64,000 nucleotides of DNA from Lachnospiraceae bacterium. GTDB lineage: Bacteria > Bacillota > Clostridia > Lachnospirales > Lachnospiraceae. The translations under genes were made by a program, and so were the position numbers. Below are positions 1 to 9,036 of the stretch, one piece after another. The first letter of the stretch is position 1, and each line of letters begins with the position of its first letter. Location: NCBI GenBank assembly GCA_015057625.1, contig SVDZ01000008.1, positions 1 through 64,000 on the forward strand, read 5' to 3'. Under the pieces are notes generated by a model, which saw nothing but the letters and a program-made list of their open reading frames with translations, did no database searches and was not told where the DNA came from.

Positions 1-121
1 AACTGTTTTGAGAAAACATTTATATAATTGTGACCTAGTATTCTGAAAGCAACGTATGCCCGTTTCAAAATGTATACTTTCTGGGACAATTAGTATCCAT
101 TCTGAAGTTGACTCCTCTACA

Positions 122-3022
122 CTATTTATAAACTCTTGGTGCCAGTATGTTGCTCCACTTATAATCTACTTCTTTATAATTTGGATTAACCACTTTAAGG
201 ATGTTGTTGTAGATGTAGTTATGCGCATCTATTGTGTACATTTTTACATTATCGTAAAGATATTTTGAAACTTCATAAATTGAATAATTCTCAACGTCGG
301 AATATACATATGTACCGTCTGCAAGTTTTGCGTATGCTCTGACTGCCATATTTGTGGTATACTCTTGCGCATTCTTTACTCCGAAAAGCATTGTCATAAT
401 ATAGCTTGTGGCTGTAGTCGATTCAGAATAAGTTACTGAAGAAACGCCAACCGGTGTTGAAGCAAAACTGTATACATTAGAGTTTGTGCTTCCAACATAC
501 ATATCACTATTACTTATTTCATCTGCCAGTCCGTAAATGAGACCTGACTCTTTTACTTCCTGTCCGGCGATTGTGTCTTCTACTGAGTATACGCATCTCA
601 TTCCTTCAGCGTAATTACTTATCTGGTAACCGTTTATTTCGATACCTTCAGCAATTGTCTGGTTATTATCATTAGCTGATTTGTAGCCTTCAGGATTTCC
701 CAATGACTCATATAATTTTCCAAGTTCATTTAACTGTCCGTTGTCGTAATTGAAGATTCCTGAAGCACCACCGTATCCGTCATTTGGGTCAAATGGGAAC
801 CATGCGTATCTCTCAACATATGGTCTCCTGTCAAGTTCCGGGATTACTCTCTTCATGAAATTGTAAACTGTGTCATTTGCTCCCGGTGTGTAATTGTTCC
901 AGATATCATTTCCTTCGCCCCATTTTGCCACACCAAACTCTGTAATCCAAATAGGTTTGTGCCATTTCTCCCAAGTGTTATCGATAAGTGCAAGGAAGCT
1001 ATCTACATTCGCATCATCCATGTAACAGTGAATTGTAATGAAGTCAACTTTAAGACTGTTGTCTGCATCAATTCCATCCATAAATTTCCAGAACCAGTCT
1101 TTTGACCAGTAAGCTCCGATAGCTGTACAAGGTGAACCTACTCTAAGTCCGCTGTTTGAGAAATCTTTCCAAGCTGCCAAAGCCTCATCAACCGAAAGTG
1201 CTGACTGCTCATTAAAGTCAGGCTCATTAAATCCGAGTACTGTTTTGTATTTTTCATTTTCATGATTGTTCAACCATTCACTTCCCCAGTTTCCCCAAAC
1301 CATAGGTACAAATTGAAGATCTTCTGATGTTCCCACTGACTCTTCCATTGACCACTGATAGTACCATGAAAGATTCATATCATCTGTTCTGTAAAGTGAA
1401 CCCCAACCTATACCTTTCTTTGACACAAAGAAATTTCTTGTGTCTGACACTATTTTCTGTCCGTTTGAAAGAACCGCTGTAATTGTAACTGCATGTTTTG
1501 CAACAGATGTGTTATACCACTCATATTCCATAACGGCGTCATTTGTTGCAGGAATAGTTACTGTTGATTCATTGTCAAATTCGATTTCATAAGATGTTAC
1601 ATTTCCCATTTTCTTATTGTTATACCATTTAAGATAAATAGGCCCTGCTGCAATAAGTTTTCCTTCCTTTGGAGCAATAATTGCATTCTTTTTCCAATTC
1701 TGCTCTGTGGAAGTATCAGGAATTTCCTCTCCGTTTAATATCTTATTAATATCTACTTTTATAATATCCCACATCTGCGCATTGGAATTGTTACTCTCAT
1801 ATTGATCAAGCTGAATTCCCTCAGATGCAGATGCAGACGGAATATCAAGAACTTTCCCTGAACCTAAGTTCATCAATGTAATGTATCCCTGTTTTGCATT
1901 TAACTTAATCCATTTTTGATAATTAGAACCTGTGTATGTCTGCTGAACAATTCCTGCTCCGTTTCCGTTTTGTCCGTTTACAGCGACTACCTTATTATTG
2001 CTTAACAACTTGAGAATGAACTGGCTGCTTCCCACATCCTCAATTGAAAATAACTGTGATAATTTTTCCTGATATGTAGTCTGAATAACAGAGCCGTTTT
2101 CTTTAAATCCGTATCCTTCAAGAACTTTCCCATTACTTCTTGATTTAATTAAATAATAATCTTTTGACAAATCAACAGAATCACTGTTTATGCTGAAACT
2201 TCTTATTTCCCTATTATCAGGATTATACTTGTCCGCAACAGTAAGTTTGTAACTTCCCTGATTTGAAATCTCGTCACCAACTGTATAATCAACAACTCTA
2301 AAGGCTGTATCTGTCTTTGATTTATACTCAAGAGTAGCAATATATTCTTTATTGTATTTTATCGAAGGCTTAACCGCTTTTTGATAAATTCCGTCCTCTT
2401 CAACTCCTGTTATTGTAGGTGTAACTACAATGTTTGAGCCATCGCCTTCAACTAAATATACATCACTGATATAAACATCATGTTTTCCTTCAGGATTTAT
2501 TGAGCCCTCTTTATCCATATATCCAAAAAGGAACTGAAGTTCCTGGGTCAGGTTATCCTGAGCAACAAATGTTTTTGAATATGTAGTCTTGTTTGTTGTT
2601 AAATTGAAATAGTCTCTATATGCATCATTGTCTTTAATTCCTGCCTGGATAGTTCGGTTTTCACTTGCATATCCATCGAATCTGAATGTGTAAGTTTTAC
2701 CCCTTTCAATAGTAACTGTCTGAATAAGGATAGACTGCCATGAAATATTGAACCAGCTGACATTATCATAAGACCACTGGTCCCAATAATTTACAGTCAT
2801 ATCAAACTCATAATTTTCATTTACTTTTGCAGTGGCACAATTTGAACTGTAAAAATAAGTACTCCAACCAGACAATCCGTCTGTAAAATCTCCGTTATTA
2901 ATCAGATTAACTGCAGGTGATACATCCGCACTTACTTTAGGGGCACTTATTCCCGCAGGTCCAAATGCCATTGTCACGCACAGCAATGCTGAAACAACAG
3001 ATTTCATAAATCTCTTTTTCAT
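122..3022 (-). CDS. Secreted GH128-type beta-1,3-glucanase with CBM and ricin-type lectin domains
   Basis: This is a 966-residue exported enzyme predicted to cleave beta-1,3-glucan. It has a signal peptide (about 1-32), a CBM4/9-like beta-sandwich (about 38-195, opening with an NLINNGDF motif), a ricin-B/CBM13-like lectin domain (about 286-422) and an Asl1/GH128-like catalytic core (about 535-790). The core shows GFNEPD (Glu near 600, likely acid/base) and WITEFG (Glu near 695, likely nucleophile). The last ~173 residues form a module shared with three other secreted proteins in this window. An upstream TTG would add one residue, but the ATG at 3022 follows AGGAGG by 8 nt and is preferred. 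No LPXTG, SLH or dockerin motif was seen. The glucanase family is a confident fold-level call; the exact substrate is inferred. Confidence 0.85.
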   Translation of the reverse strand: MKKRFMKSVVSALLCVTMAFGPAGISAPKVSADVSPAVNLINNGDFTDGLSGWSTYFYSSNCATAKVNENYEFDMTVNYWDQWSYDNVSWFNISWQSILIQTVTIERGKTYTFRFDGYASENRTIQAGIKDNDAYRDYFNLTTNKTTYSKTFVAQDNLTQELQFLFGYMDKEGSINPEGKHDVYISDVYLVEGDGSNIVVTPTITGVEEDGIYQKAVKPSIKYNKEYIATLEYKSKTDTAFRVVDYTVGDEISNQGSYKLTVADKYNPDNREIRSFSINSDSVDLSKDYYLIKSRSNGKVLEGYGFKENGSVIQTTYQEKLSQLFSIEDVGSSQFILKLLSNNKVVAVNGQNGNGAGIVQQTYTGSNYQKWIKLNAKQGYITLMNLGSGKVLDIPSASASEGIQLDQYESNNSNAQMWDIIKVDINKILNGEEIPDTSTEQNWKKNAIIAPKEGKLIAAGPIYLKWYNNKKMGNVTSYEIEFDNESTVTIPATNDAVMEYEWYNTSVAKHAVTITAVLSNGQKIVSDTRNFFVSKKGIGWGSLYRTDDMNLSWYYQWSMEESVGTSEDLQFVPMVWGNWGSEWLNNHENEKYKTVLGFNEPDFNEQSALSVDEALAAWKDFSNSGLRVGSPCTAIGAYWSKDWFWKFMDGIDADNSLKVDFITIHCYMDDANVDSFLALIDNTWEKWHKPIWITEFGVAKWGEGNDIWNNYTPGANDTVYNFMKRVIPELDRRPYVERYAWFPFDPNDGYGGASGIFNYDNGQLNELGKLYESLGNPEGYKSANDNNQTIAEGIEINGYQISNYAEGMRCVYSVEDTIAGQEVKESGLIYGLADEISNSDMYVGSTNSNVYSFASTPVGVSSVTYSESTTATSYIMTMLFGVKNAQEYTTNMAVRAYAKLADGTYVYSDVENYSIYEVSKYLYDNVKMYTIDAHNYIYNNILKVVNPNYKEVDYKWSNILAPRVYK
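125..643 (-). other. Shared C-terminal module, copy A (GH128 protein)
   Basis: These are the last ~173 residues of the GH128-like enzyme. The module opens with IEINGYQIS, then YAEGMRCVYSV, GLIYGLAD, MAVRAYAKLADGTYVYSDV and near the end HNYIYNNILKVVNPNY. The same ordered motifs close the proteins at 34484, 43441 and 57306. Confidence 0.85.
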
Positions 3023-3044
3023 CAAAAAATCCTCCTACTCTAAA

Positions 3045-3102
3045 ATTAAAGTAATATCGTATAAATTACTTTAATCTTACGTGTAGAAGGATTTATTCTC
3101 AA
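3045..3102 (-). promoter_or_regulatory. Promoter and start-site hairpin of the GH128 gene
   Basis: On the minus strand, TTGAGA (3097-3102) and TAAGAT (3074-3079) are separated by 17 bp, a good sigma-A promoter. Immediately downstream ATTAAAGTAAT (3065-3075) and ATTACTTTAAT (3045-3055) form a perfect 11-bp inverted repeat with a 9-nt spacer. It overlaps the end of the -10 box and the expected start site, so it could be an operator or a 5' mRNA hairpin. Confidence 0.65.
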
Positions 3103-3154
3103 TAAATTGAAAAGTTTTGATTTGTTATTTACTATTAATAATTATTTTTTACGT

Positions 3155-3688
3155 TTACTTATCCTTACTGAAATAATTCTCATCAATCAGCATCTTTAAA
3201 ACATTGGCTTCTCTTAGCATCATATTCTTTGCCAAAACGTTGCTTTTTTCACCGTGATCATGATGGAGATTTGTTTCAATGGCTTCCTTAGGATCCACCC
3301 ATTTAAGCATAAATCCTTCCTCCCTCTCATCATCATCCATCTCATGTATTTTTTCTTCTCTCTCTGCATCACAAAAGTAGTAAAAACTTTCCTGAATAAA
3401 AAGGTCCTGATATTTTCCTTTTTCTTTTTTAAGAACAACTCCATACTCCTTTATGGAAGATGGAATAACTACAAGACCGGACTCCTCAAGCACCTCTCTT
3501 ATAAGTGTCTGCTGATGAGTTTCACCCTCATCAATCCCGCCGCCGGGGAATTTATAGTAATCATATTTCGAGCTGTACACAAGAGCTATTTTATCTCCTC
3601 TTATTACAACGCCCCTCACTGAAGGTCTTATTCCAACTGTTCCGTTTTCTATATAATTTTTGTGATCGTATTCCGCCAACATTCGCAT
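3155..3688 (-). CDS. Nudix hydrolase
   Basis: This small enzyme is predicted to hydrolyse a nucleoside diphosphate linked to another moiety; the substrate is unknown. The Nudix box is complete: a glycine-rich start GGGIDEGE followed by REVLEESGL, matching GX5EX7REUXEEXGU around residues 50-75. The length of about 177 residues is normal for the family. The start is uncertain: an in-frame ATG at 3700 abuts its GAGG with no spacer, whereas the ATG at 3688 has GGTGAG 4 nt upstream and is used here. It follows the GH128 promoter region on the same strand and appears to be a single-gene unit. Confidence 0.85.
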   Translation of the reverse strand: MRMLAEYDHKNYIENGTVGIRPSVRGVVIRGDKIALVYSSKYDYYKFPGGGIDEGETHQQTLIREVLEESGLVVIPSSIKEYGVVLKKEKGKYQDLFIQESFYYFCDAEREEKIHEMDDDEREEGFMLKWVDPKEAIETNLHHDHGEKSNVLAKNMMLREANVLKMLIDENYFSKDK

Positions 3689-3873
3689 AACTCTCACCAT
3701 CCTCTTTTAAATTCAGGAATTCACCTGTTCCTGACTCATTTTCCTTAATAGCTGAATAGTTACGATTATTTTACTTTATATCCTTCTCTATGTCTACGAT
3801 TATATTGTTATAAATCCTCAAAAATGCTAAAATAATAGGACAAAAAAACAAACGGAATACGAGGATTTATTAA

Positions 3874-5277
3874 ATGAGAAAAAATAAAAAAACACTTAAC
3901 ACTATTGTGCCTAAATTAATCACTATATTACTTGCGCCGGCTGTTATCTCCGGATTTTTATTTCCTGAATACTGCTATCCGGCTATATCTGAAAATGAAG
4001 TCACATCAACATATGAATCTTCAATCACTTTTGAATCTTCTTCAGTTGAGATCACTTCAGCAGTAGAAACCACACTCCCGATTCATACAACTTCCAAGAT
4101 AACTACTGCAACCACAACGATACAGCCTTCTACGATAACAGCTTCAGCGCCAAAAGATGATGATTCAGATAAAGAATTAAAGATGTTATTGTCCCGAATC
4201 AAAGGAAAAAAAATAAACAGATATGCATTTGTAAAGAAAAAAACGAAGGTGTATGACATTTACCATAAACCAATTAAAAAAATCAAAAAAGGTACTCGCT
4301 GCCTGGTGTTAAAGAAAGTCAAAGACGGCTATAGTATGATTAAGATTTCAAATGCAATTTACTACTTGAAAACAAAATACCTCACATACAAGTGCAACAA
4401 AAAATCATACGTCAGTTCTTCTGATAAATTATATACCTATAGTGATATGGTCTATGACATCAAATGTCTTAACAAAAACTACGGTGATATTTTCACAGCT
4501 GAGGTTGTTGGAAAAAGTCTGGATAACCGAGATGTTTATTCGTTAATAATCGGAAATCCAAATGCCAAAAAAACTCTGTTTATCGAGAGTACCATCCACG
4601 CCCGTGAATATACCAACACGCAGATTATTATGAAGATTATTGAAGATATATGTCGAAATTATGATTCGCAAAAGTATTACAGAACTTACTTATCCAAAAT
4701 ATTTAGCAAGGTTAAACTCGTGGTTATGCCAATGGTTAATCCCGACGGAGTTTCCATAAGTCAGTACGGCGCCACTTCCATTCACGATGCCAAACTCAGA
4801 AAAAAGGTTGTTCGTATCGCAAAAGGAAAATATTCTGAATGGAAAGGAAACGCAAGAGGAGTTGACTTAAATAGAAATTACGCCCAGGGCTTTGGATACA
4901 AGTCCACAAAACATCCTGCACTTTCGGAATACGCAGGCAAGCGCGCCTATTCTGAACCGGAGGTTGTTGCAAATGTGAATAATGTACAAAAATATATGCC
5001 AAATGCAGTAATATGTTTCCATGAAGCAGGACAGGTTATCTACTATAGATACAATAGTAAACTTTTAAACATTGTAAAAAGGCACACCGGTTATCAGCCT
5101 ATCCGGGAGGGCGAGCCCGGTTATGGATCCTCTTCAGACTTTTTAGACAGCCTTGGCATTACCAACTGTACCATTGAAAACGGACTGGTTCCATGTCCAT
5201 TATCCCATTGGCAGTTCAACAGCATATACCGAAAAAACAAATATATTTTTATAGAGGCCGCAAAATTATATATGTAA
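3874..5277 (+). CDS. Secreted M14-family zinc carboxypeptidase
   Basis: This is a 467-residue exported metallopeptidase. An N-terminal hydrophobic signal (about 12-37) is followed by a Ser/Thr-rich linker (about 43-92), a small basic SH3-like region (about 110-175) and an M14 peptidase domain (about 185-465). The zinc ligands look intact: HARE gives His242 and Glu245, and CFHEAG gives His383. GVDLNRNY carries the substrate-binding Asn/Arg, and TIEN supplies the likely catalytic Glu435. Some exported M14 enzymes of Gram-positive bacteria act on cell-wall peptides, so peptidoglycan is a plausible but unproven substrate. AGGA lies 9 nt before the start. Confidence 0.85.
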   Translation: MRKNKKTLNTIVPKLITILLAPAVISGFLFPEYCYPAISENEVTSTYESSITFESSSVEITSAVETTLPIHTTSKITTATTTIQPSTITASAPKDDDSDKELKMLLSRIKGKKINRYAFVKKKTKVYDIYHKPIKKIKKGTRCLVLKKVKDGYSMIKISNAIYYLKTKYLTYKCNKKSYVSSSDKLYTYSDMVYDIKCLNKNYGDIFTAEVVGKSLDNRDVYSLIIGNPNAKKTLFIESTIHAREYTNTQIIMKIIEDICRNYDSQKYYRTYLSKIFSKVKLVVMPMVNPDGVSISQYGATSIHDAKLRKKVVRIAKGKYSEWKGNARGVDLNRNYAQGFGYKSTKHPALSEYAGKRAYSEPEVVANVNNVQKYMPNAVICFHEAGQVIYYRYNSKLLNIVKRHTGYQPIREGEPGYGSSSDFLDSLGITNCTIENGLVPCPLSHWQFNSIYRKNKYIFIEAAKLYM

Positions 5278-5283
5278 AAAAAC

Positions 5284-5317
5284 AACCTGCAAATGAGCCA
5301 AAACTCATCTGCAGGTT
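5284..5317. terminator. Bidirectional Rho-independent terminator
   Basis: A 14-bp stem (5284-5297 with 5304-5317, one wobble pair) with a 6-nt loop lies between the converging peptidase and NYN genes. A/T runs flank it on both sides, so it can serve both strands. Confidence 0.85.
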
Positions 5318-5347
5318 TTCTTATACCTTTAATCAAATTATTTCTGA

Positions 5348-6283
5348 TTATTTAGTTTTGATTGTGACTGTCTGTTGGGAATTTCTATTTCTTCCTTTTT
5401 TCACATCCACTCCGGAAATACTGCTGACAAATTTTCCAAGTGTGGAATAGCCGTAAGCTTTATGACTGAAGTCTTTGTATTTTTCATGTATCATTGTTCC
5501 AAGTTCACTGAGCTTCATGCTCTTCTTTGAAACCTCTTCCACAATAAATTTTTCCACATCTGCTTTCGTTATTCCGGTGCTACTCTTTCTAACTATTGTA
5601 GTAGTACCCTCTTTAATCACATCAAATTTCTTTGTATCTTCAACAAATGTGGTAAGTGATTTGTAGCCGTAATTTCGAACGTCAAAATCCTTGTACTCTT
5701 TTCCTAACTGACTTCCTATTTCGCCAAGGCCTGTCTCTTTTCCGGCATTAGCCTTTTTATCAATAATATCAAAAATATAACTGATAATTTCTTCCAATGG
5801 AGTAATGTCATCAATAGGTGCAATTTCATTTTCTGATTTCTTAGAATCTCCTTCTTCACCGAGAATCTCAAGGTTCTTAAATGTAGTACAGGCAGCTTTT
5901 AATGTTTTTGAGGCATTAGACATACCCATACCAATTACATCTTTTCCATTCTCCATAAGTCTGCTGACAAGTCGTGTAAAATCACTGTCCGATGACACGA
6001 TACAAAAGCCTTCTACATTGCCTGCATAAAGAATATCCATAGCATCAATTACAAGCATAATATCCGAAGCATTTTTAGCCTTTGAGTAATGGGGCTGCTG
6101 AATTGGAACAATAGAATAATCAGTGGCAACTTTATTCCATTTTGACAGCGCTGCCTTGGTAAAATCGCCATACATTCTTTTATATGTAATAACTCCGTAT
6201 TCATTTGCCTCTTTTAAAATACCCTTAACATAACTTGCACTTGTGTTCTCTGCGTCAATTAATAATGCAATTCTTTTTTCCAT
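5348..6283 (-). CDS. NYN-domain protein with two OST-HTH/LOTUS domains
   Basis: This is a 311-residue PIN-like nuclease candidate. The NYN domain (about 4-140) has the expected acidic residues in LLIDAEN, MYGDF, DIMLVIDAMD and SSDSDF. Two OST-HTH/LOTUS-like winged-helix domains follow (about 155-235 and 238-300), each carrying a KEYKDF or HEKYKDF motif followed by YGY. LOTUS domains are known as RNA-binding modules, so the protein is probably an RNase or RNA-binding factor. It begins 11 nt after the pyrD stop and so is probably the last gene of the pyrimidine operon. The target RNA is unknown. Confidence 0.8.
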   Translation of the reverse strand: MEKRIALLIDAENTSASYVKGILKEANEYGVITYKRMYGDFTKAALSKWNKVATDYSIVPIQQPHYSKAKNASDIMLVIDAMDILYAGNVEGFCIVSSDSDFTRLVSRLMENGKDVIGMGMSNASKTLKAACTTFKNLEILGEEGDSKKSENEIAPIDDITPLEEIISYIFDIIDKKANAGKETGLGEIGSQLGKEYKDFDVRNYGYKSLTTFVEDTKKFDVIKEGTTTIVRKSSTGITKADVEKFIVEEVSKKSMKLSELGTMIHEKYKDFSHKAYGYSTLGKFVSSISGVDVKKGRNRNSQQTVTIKTK

Positions 6284-6294
6284 ATATACTCTCT

Positions 6295-7197
6295 CTATTT
6301 TACAATACCGATAATATCATTGATATCAGCAATATTCTTTCTCTTTAAGTAATCTTCAATACCTGCAACAGTCTCTACAGTTGCCAACGGGTTATTGAAG
6401 TTTGCTGTACCAAGGGAAACTCCTGTTGCTCCGGCAAGCATAAATTCAATAGCGTCATCTCCATTCTGGATTCCGCCCATTCCGATAATCGGAAGTTTTG
6501 TCGCATTTGCAACCTGGTAAACCATTCTGACTGCAACCGGTTTTATAGCCGGACCGGAAAGTCCGCCTGTCTTGTTTGCAACTGCAAATGTCTGTCTGTT
6601 GATATCAATTTTCATTCCTGTGATTGTGTTGATAAGCGATACTGCATCTGCACCACCTGCCTCAACAGCCTTTGCCATCTCAGTAATGTCTGTCACATTA
6701 GGACTGAGTTTCATACATACAGGCTGCTTCGCATATTTCTTGATTGCTCTTGTAATATCTTCCGCTGACTTTGGATTCTGACCAAAAGCAATTCCACCCT
6801 CTTTAACATTAGGGCAGGAAATATTAATCTCAAGCATATCTACAGGCTCATTTGCCAATCTTTCCACAACTTCACAGTATTCCTCTGTAGTGTGTCCACA
6901 AACATTAACAATAATCTTTGTATCAAACTGTTTTAAGAAAGGAATGTCTCTCTTACAAAATACATCTATTCCCGGATTCTGTAATCCAATGGCATTGATC
7001 ATTCCACCGTACGTCTCTGCAATTCTTGGAGTAGGATTTCCAGGCCATGGTACATTTGCAACACCTTTTGTAACTACTGCACCAAGCTTATTTAAATCAA
7101 CAAACTCACTGTACTCAGCACCTGAGCCAAAAGTTCCTGAAGCAACCATTACAGGATTTTTAAATTCAACACCTGCTATATTAACCTTTGTATTCAT
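6295..7197 (-). CDS. pyrD: Dihydroorotate dehydrogenase B (NAD+), catalytic subunit
   Basis: It oxidises dihydroorotate to orotate in pyrimidine synthesis, using FMN and passing electrons to PyrK. The 300-residue length and the motifs fit class 1B enzymes: VASGTFG near the N-terminus, EINISCPNVKEGG, the FMN-site stretch VSLINTITGM, and IGMGGI near the C-terminus. Class 1B enzymes have a catalytic Cys; ISCPN supplies a cysteine near residue 129. Its ATG overlaps the pyrK stop codon by one base (TAATG), indicating translational coupling and a stoichiometric complex. Confidence 0.96.
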   Translation of the reverse strand: MNTKVNIAGVEFKNPVMVASGTFGSGAEYSEFVDLNKLGAVVTKGVANVPWPGNPTPRIAETYGGMINAIGLQNPGIDVFCKRDIPFLKQFDTKIIVNVCGHTTEEYCEVVERLANEPVDMLEINISCPNVKEGGIAFGQNPKSAEDITRAIKKYAKQPVCMKLSPNVTDITEMAKAVEAGGADAVSLINTITGMKIDINRQTFAVANKTGGLSGPAIKPVAVRMVYQVANATKLPIIGMGGIQNGDDAIEFMLAGATGVSLGTANFNNPLATVETVAGIEDYLKRKNIADINDIIGIVK

Positions 7198-7967
7198 TAC
7201 AGCTCCACCTCCTGTGCCAAAAATACCGGACCATCCTTGCAGATTCTCTTATTGTGAACCTGAGAATGTTCGTCAATATCTTTTGATTTGCAAACACATG
7301 CAAGACATGCACCTATACCGCATGCCATTTTTTCTTCAAGAGAGAGCTGTGCTTCTATGTCATTTGCAAGAGCATACTCTTTGATGGCTCTAAGCATAGG
7401 TGTCGGTCCACATGCATAAATAACATCCCCTGTAACTGCCTGTTCTTTAATTGCATCAATTACAGTTCCCTTTGTTCCTGTGCTTCCATCTTCAGTTGCA
7501 ACATAAACTTCGCCATGGCTCTTCAATTCATCAATAAGGAACAATTCATCTCTGTACCCTGCAACTATTGAAACTTCACATTTATCCTTAAGCTCCTTTG
7601 CGAGTTCAACCATAGGTGGGATACCAATACCTCCGCCGATAAGAATAGCCTTCTTATCTCTCTGCATAAATCCATTTCCCAAAGGTCCGAGAATGTCAAT
7701 GTCATCTCCTGCAACATATGCTGACATTTCCTTAGTTCCTCCACCAACTACTCTGTATACAATTCTAAGAAGCCCTTCTTCTTTTTTTACTTCACAGATA
7801 CTGATAGGTCTTGGAAGCATCTTTGAACCATCCTTGCAGTACACCGAAATAAACTGTCCTGCAATTGCCTCTTTTGCAATGTCAGCAGTTTTAATCCACA
7901 TACTGTACACTCCTGTGGCAATGCATTCCTGTTTTTCAACCTTTGCAATTTCTTTAAACTTTGCCAT
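7197..7967 (-). CDS. pyrK: Dihydroorotate dehydrogenase B, electron transfer subunit
   Basis: This 256-residue iron-sulfur flavoprotein transfers electrons from PyrD to NAD+. An FAD-binding ferredoxin-reductase barrel holds RPISI and the GGGTKEMS loop (about 53-80). An NAD-binding domain opens with LIGGGIGIPPM (about 107-117). A C-terminal [2Fe-2S] motif shows CGIGACLACVC with a further Cys in KRICKDGPVF. The start is set by AGGAGG before ATG. It overlaps pyrD and lies 92 nt after pyrF, with a stem-loop in that gap. Confidence 0.96.
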   Translation of the reverse strand: MAKFKEIAKVEKQECIATGVYSMWIKTADIAKEAIAGQFISVYCKDGSKMLPRPISICEVKKEEGLLRIVYRVVGGGTKEMSAYVAGDDIDILGPLGNGFMQRDKKAILIGGGIGIPPMVELAKELKDKCEVSIVAGYRDELFLIDELKSHGEVYVATEDGSTGTKGTVIDAIKEQAVTGDVIYACGPTPMLRAIKEYALANDIEAQLSLEEKMACGIGACLACVCKSKDIDEHSQVHNKRICKDGPVFLAQEVEL

Positions 7968-8006
7968 CTTTTCCTCCTGTATCTTCCACTTGATATTGAT
8001 TACCGA

Positions 8007-8049
8007 AAAATATGCATAATTGCGAGCACAGCCGAATTATGCATATTTT
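8007..8049 (-). promoter_or_regulatory. Long stem-loop between pyrF and pyrK
   Basis: A perfect 15-bp inverted repeat (8007-8021 with 8035-8049, arms AAAATATGCATAATT and its complement) has a 13-nt loop. On the minus strand it is followed by a run of T, so it could be a partial terminator or attenuator that lowers pyrK-pyrD expression, or an mRNA-processing hairpin. Confidence 0.6.
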
Positions 8050-8059
8050 CATGGTTTAT

Positions 8060-8977
8060 TTAGAATATTGATGCGATGTCTTCAATCATGTCGATTGTTG
8101 CCTGACGTGATGCATCAGCGTAGTTTTCAGGTCCAAACTGTGCATATTTCTCCTGCTTGTATGCAGCGATAATACCTCTTGATGAGTTTACGATAGCTCC
8201 AAGTCCATCTTCATTGAAGTATGGTCTAAGACCTTCTGCTGTTCCTCCCTGCGCACCGTAACCAGGTACTAAGATGAAGCTCTTTGGCATTACTTTTCTG
8301 AGTACTTTTCCCATCTCCGGATATGTAGCTCCAACTACAGCTCCAACGTAACTATAGCTGTCACCCATATGCTCTTCTCCCCACTTTGCAACCTGCTCAC
8401 CAACGATCTCGTAAAGTGGCTTTCCGTCTATTAATCTATCCTGGAACTCACCACTTGATGGATTACTTGTCTTTACAAGTACGAAAATACCTTTTTTGTT
8501 TTCTTTGCACACATCAATAAATGGCTTAATTCCATCTGAACCAAGGTATGGATTAACTGTAGCAAAATCCTCATCAAATCCTGCGTATGATTTACTTCCT
8601 ACCTGAACTTTTCCAAGATGACCTACGGCGTATGCTGTAGATGTGGATCCGATATCGCCTCTCTTGATATCAGCGATTACTACTAAGTCTTTTTCTTTAC
8701 AGTAATCCACTGTCTTTTTGAATGCAATAATTCCAGGAATTCCAAATTGCTCATACATAGCAATCTGTGGTTTTACAGCAGGAACTAAATCATAGATATT
8801 ATCAACAATTCCTTTGTTGAACTGCCAAATTGCTTCAGCTGCTCCCTCTAATGTCTCTCCATATTCTGCAAAAGCAGCTTTTGTTATATGCTCCGGAACA
8901 TATGAGAGCATTGGATCAAGTCCTACTACAACAGGTGCATTTGTTTTCTGAATTTTACTTACTAATTTGTTAATCAT
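8060..8977 (-). CDS. pyrF: Orotidine 5'-phosphate decarboxylase
   Basis: It catalyses the last step of UMP synthesis, converting OMP to UMP. At 305 residues it belongs to the longer type-2 subfamily. VVGLDPML lies near the N-terminus, the catalytic DIKRGDIGSTS motif at about 103-113, and the phosphate-binding LVPGYGAQGG at about 241-250. It is 60 nt downstream of pyrC and upstream of pyrK, in a conventional pyr order. Confidence 0.95.
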   Translation of the reverse strand: MINKLVSKIQKTNAPVVVGLDPMLSYVPEHITKAAFAEYGETLEGAAEAIWQFNKGIVDNIYDLVPAVKPQIAMYEQFGIPGIIAFKKTVDYCKEKDLVVIADIKRGDIGSTSTAYAVGHLGKVQVGSKSYAGFDEDFATVNPYLGSDGIKPFIDVCKENKKGIFVLVKTSNPSSGEFQDRLIDGKPLYEIVGEQVAKWGEEHMGDSYSYVGAVVGATYPEMGKVLRKVMPKSFILVPGYGAQGGTAEGLRPYFNEDGLGAIVNSSRGIIAAYKQEKYAQFGPENYADASRQATIDMIEDIASIF

Positions 8978-9036
8978 TAGAATACCATAACCTTTCTGAT
9001 TTTTTATCTTATCCGCCTTTAAAACCGGCGTTCTAT

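Noticed and set aside
1..121. Small plus-strand frame overlapping the GH128 gene end
   Set aside because: It is antisense to the real gene for most of its length and lacks a ribosome-binding site. The first 121 bases show no feature I can support.
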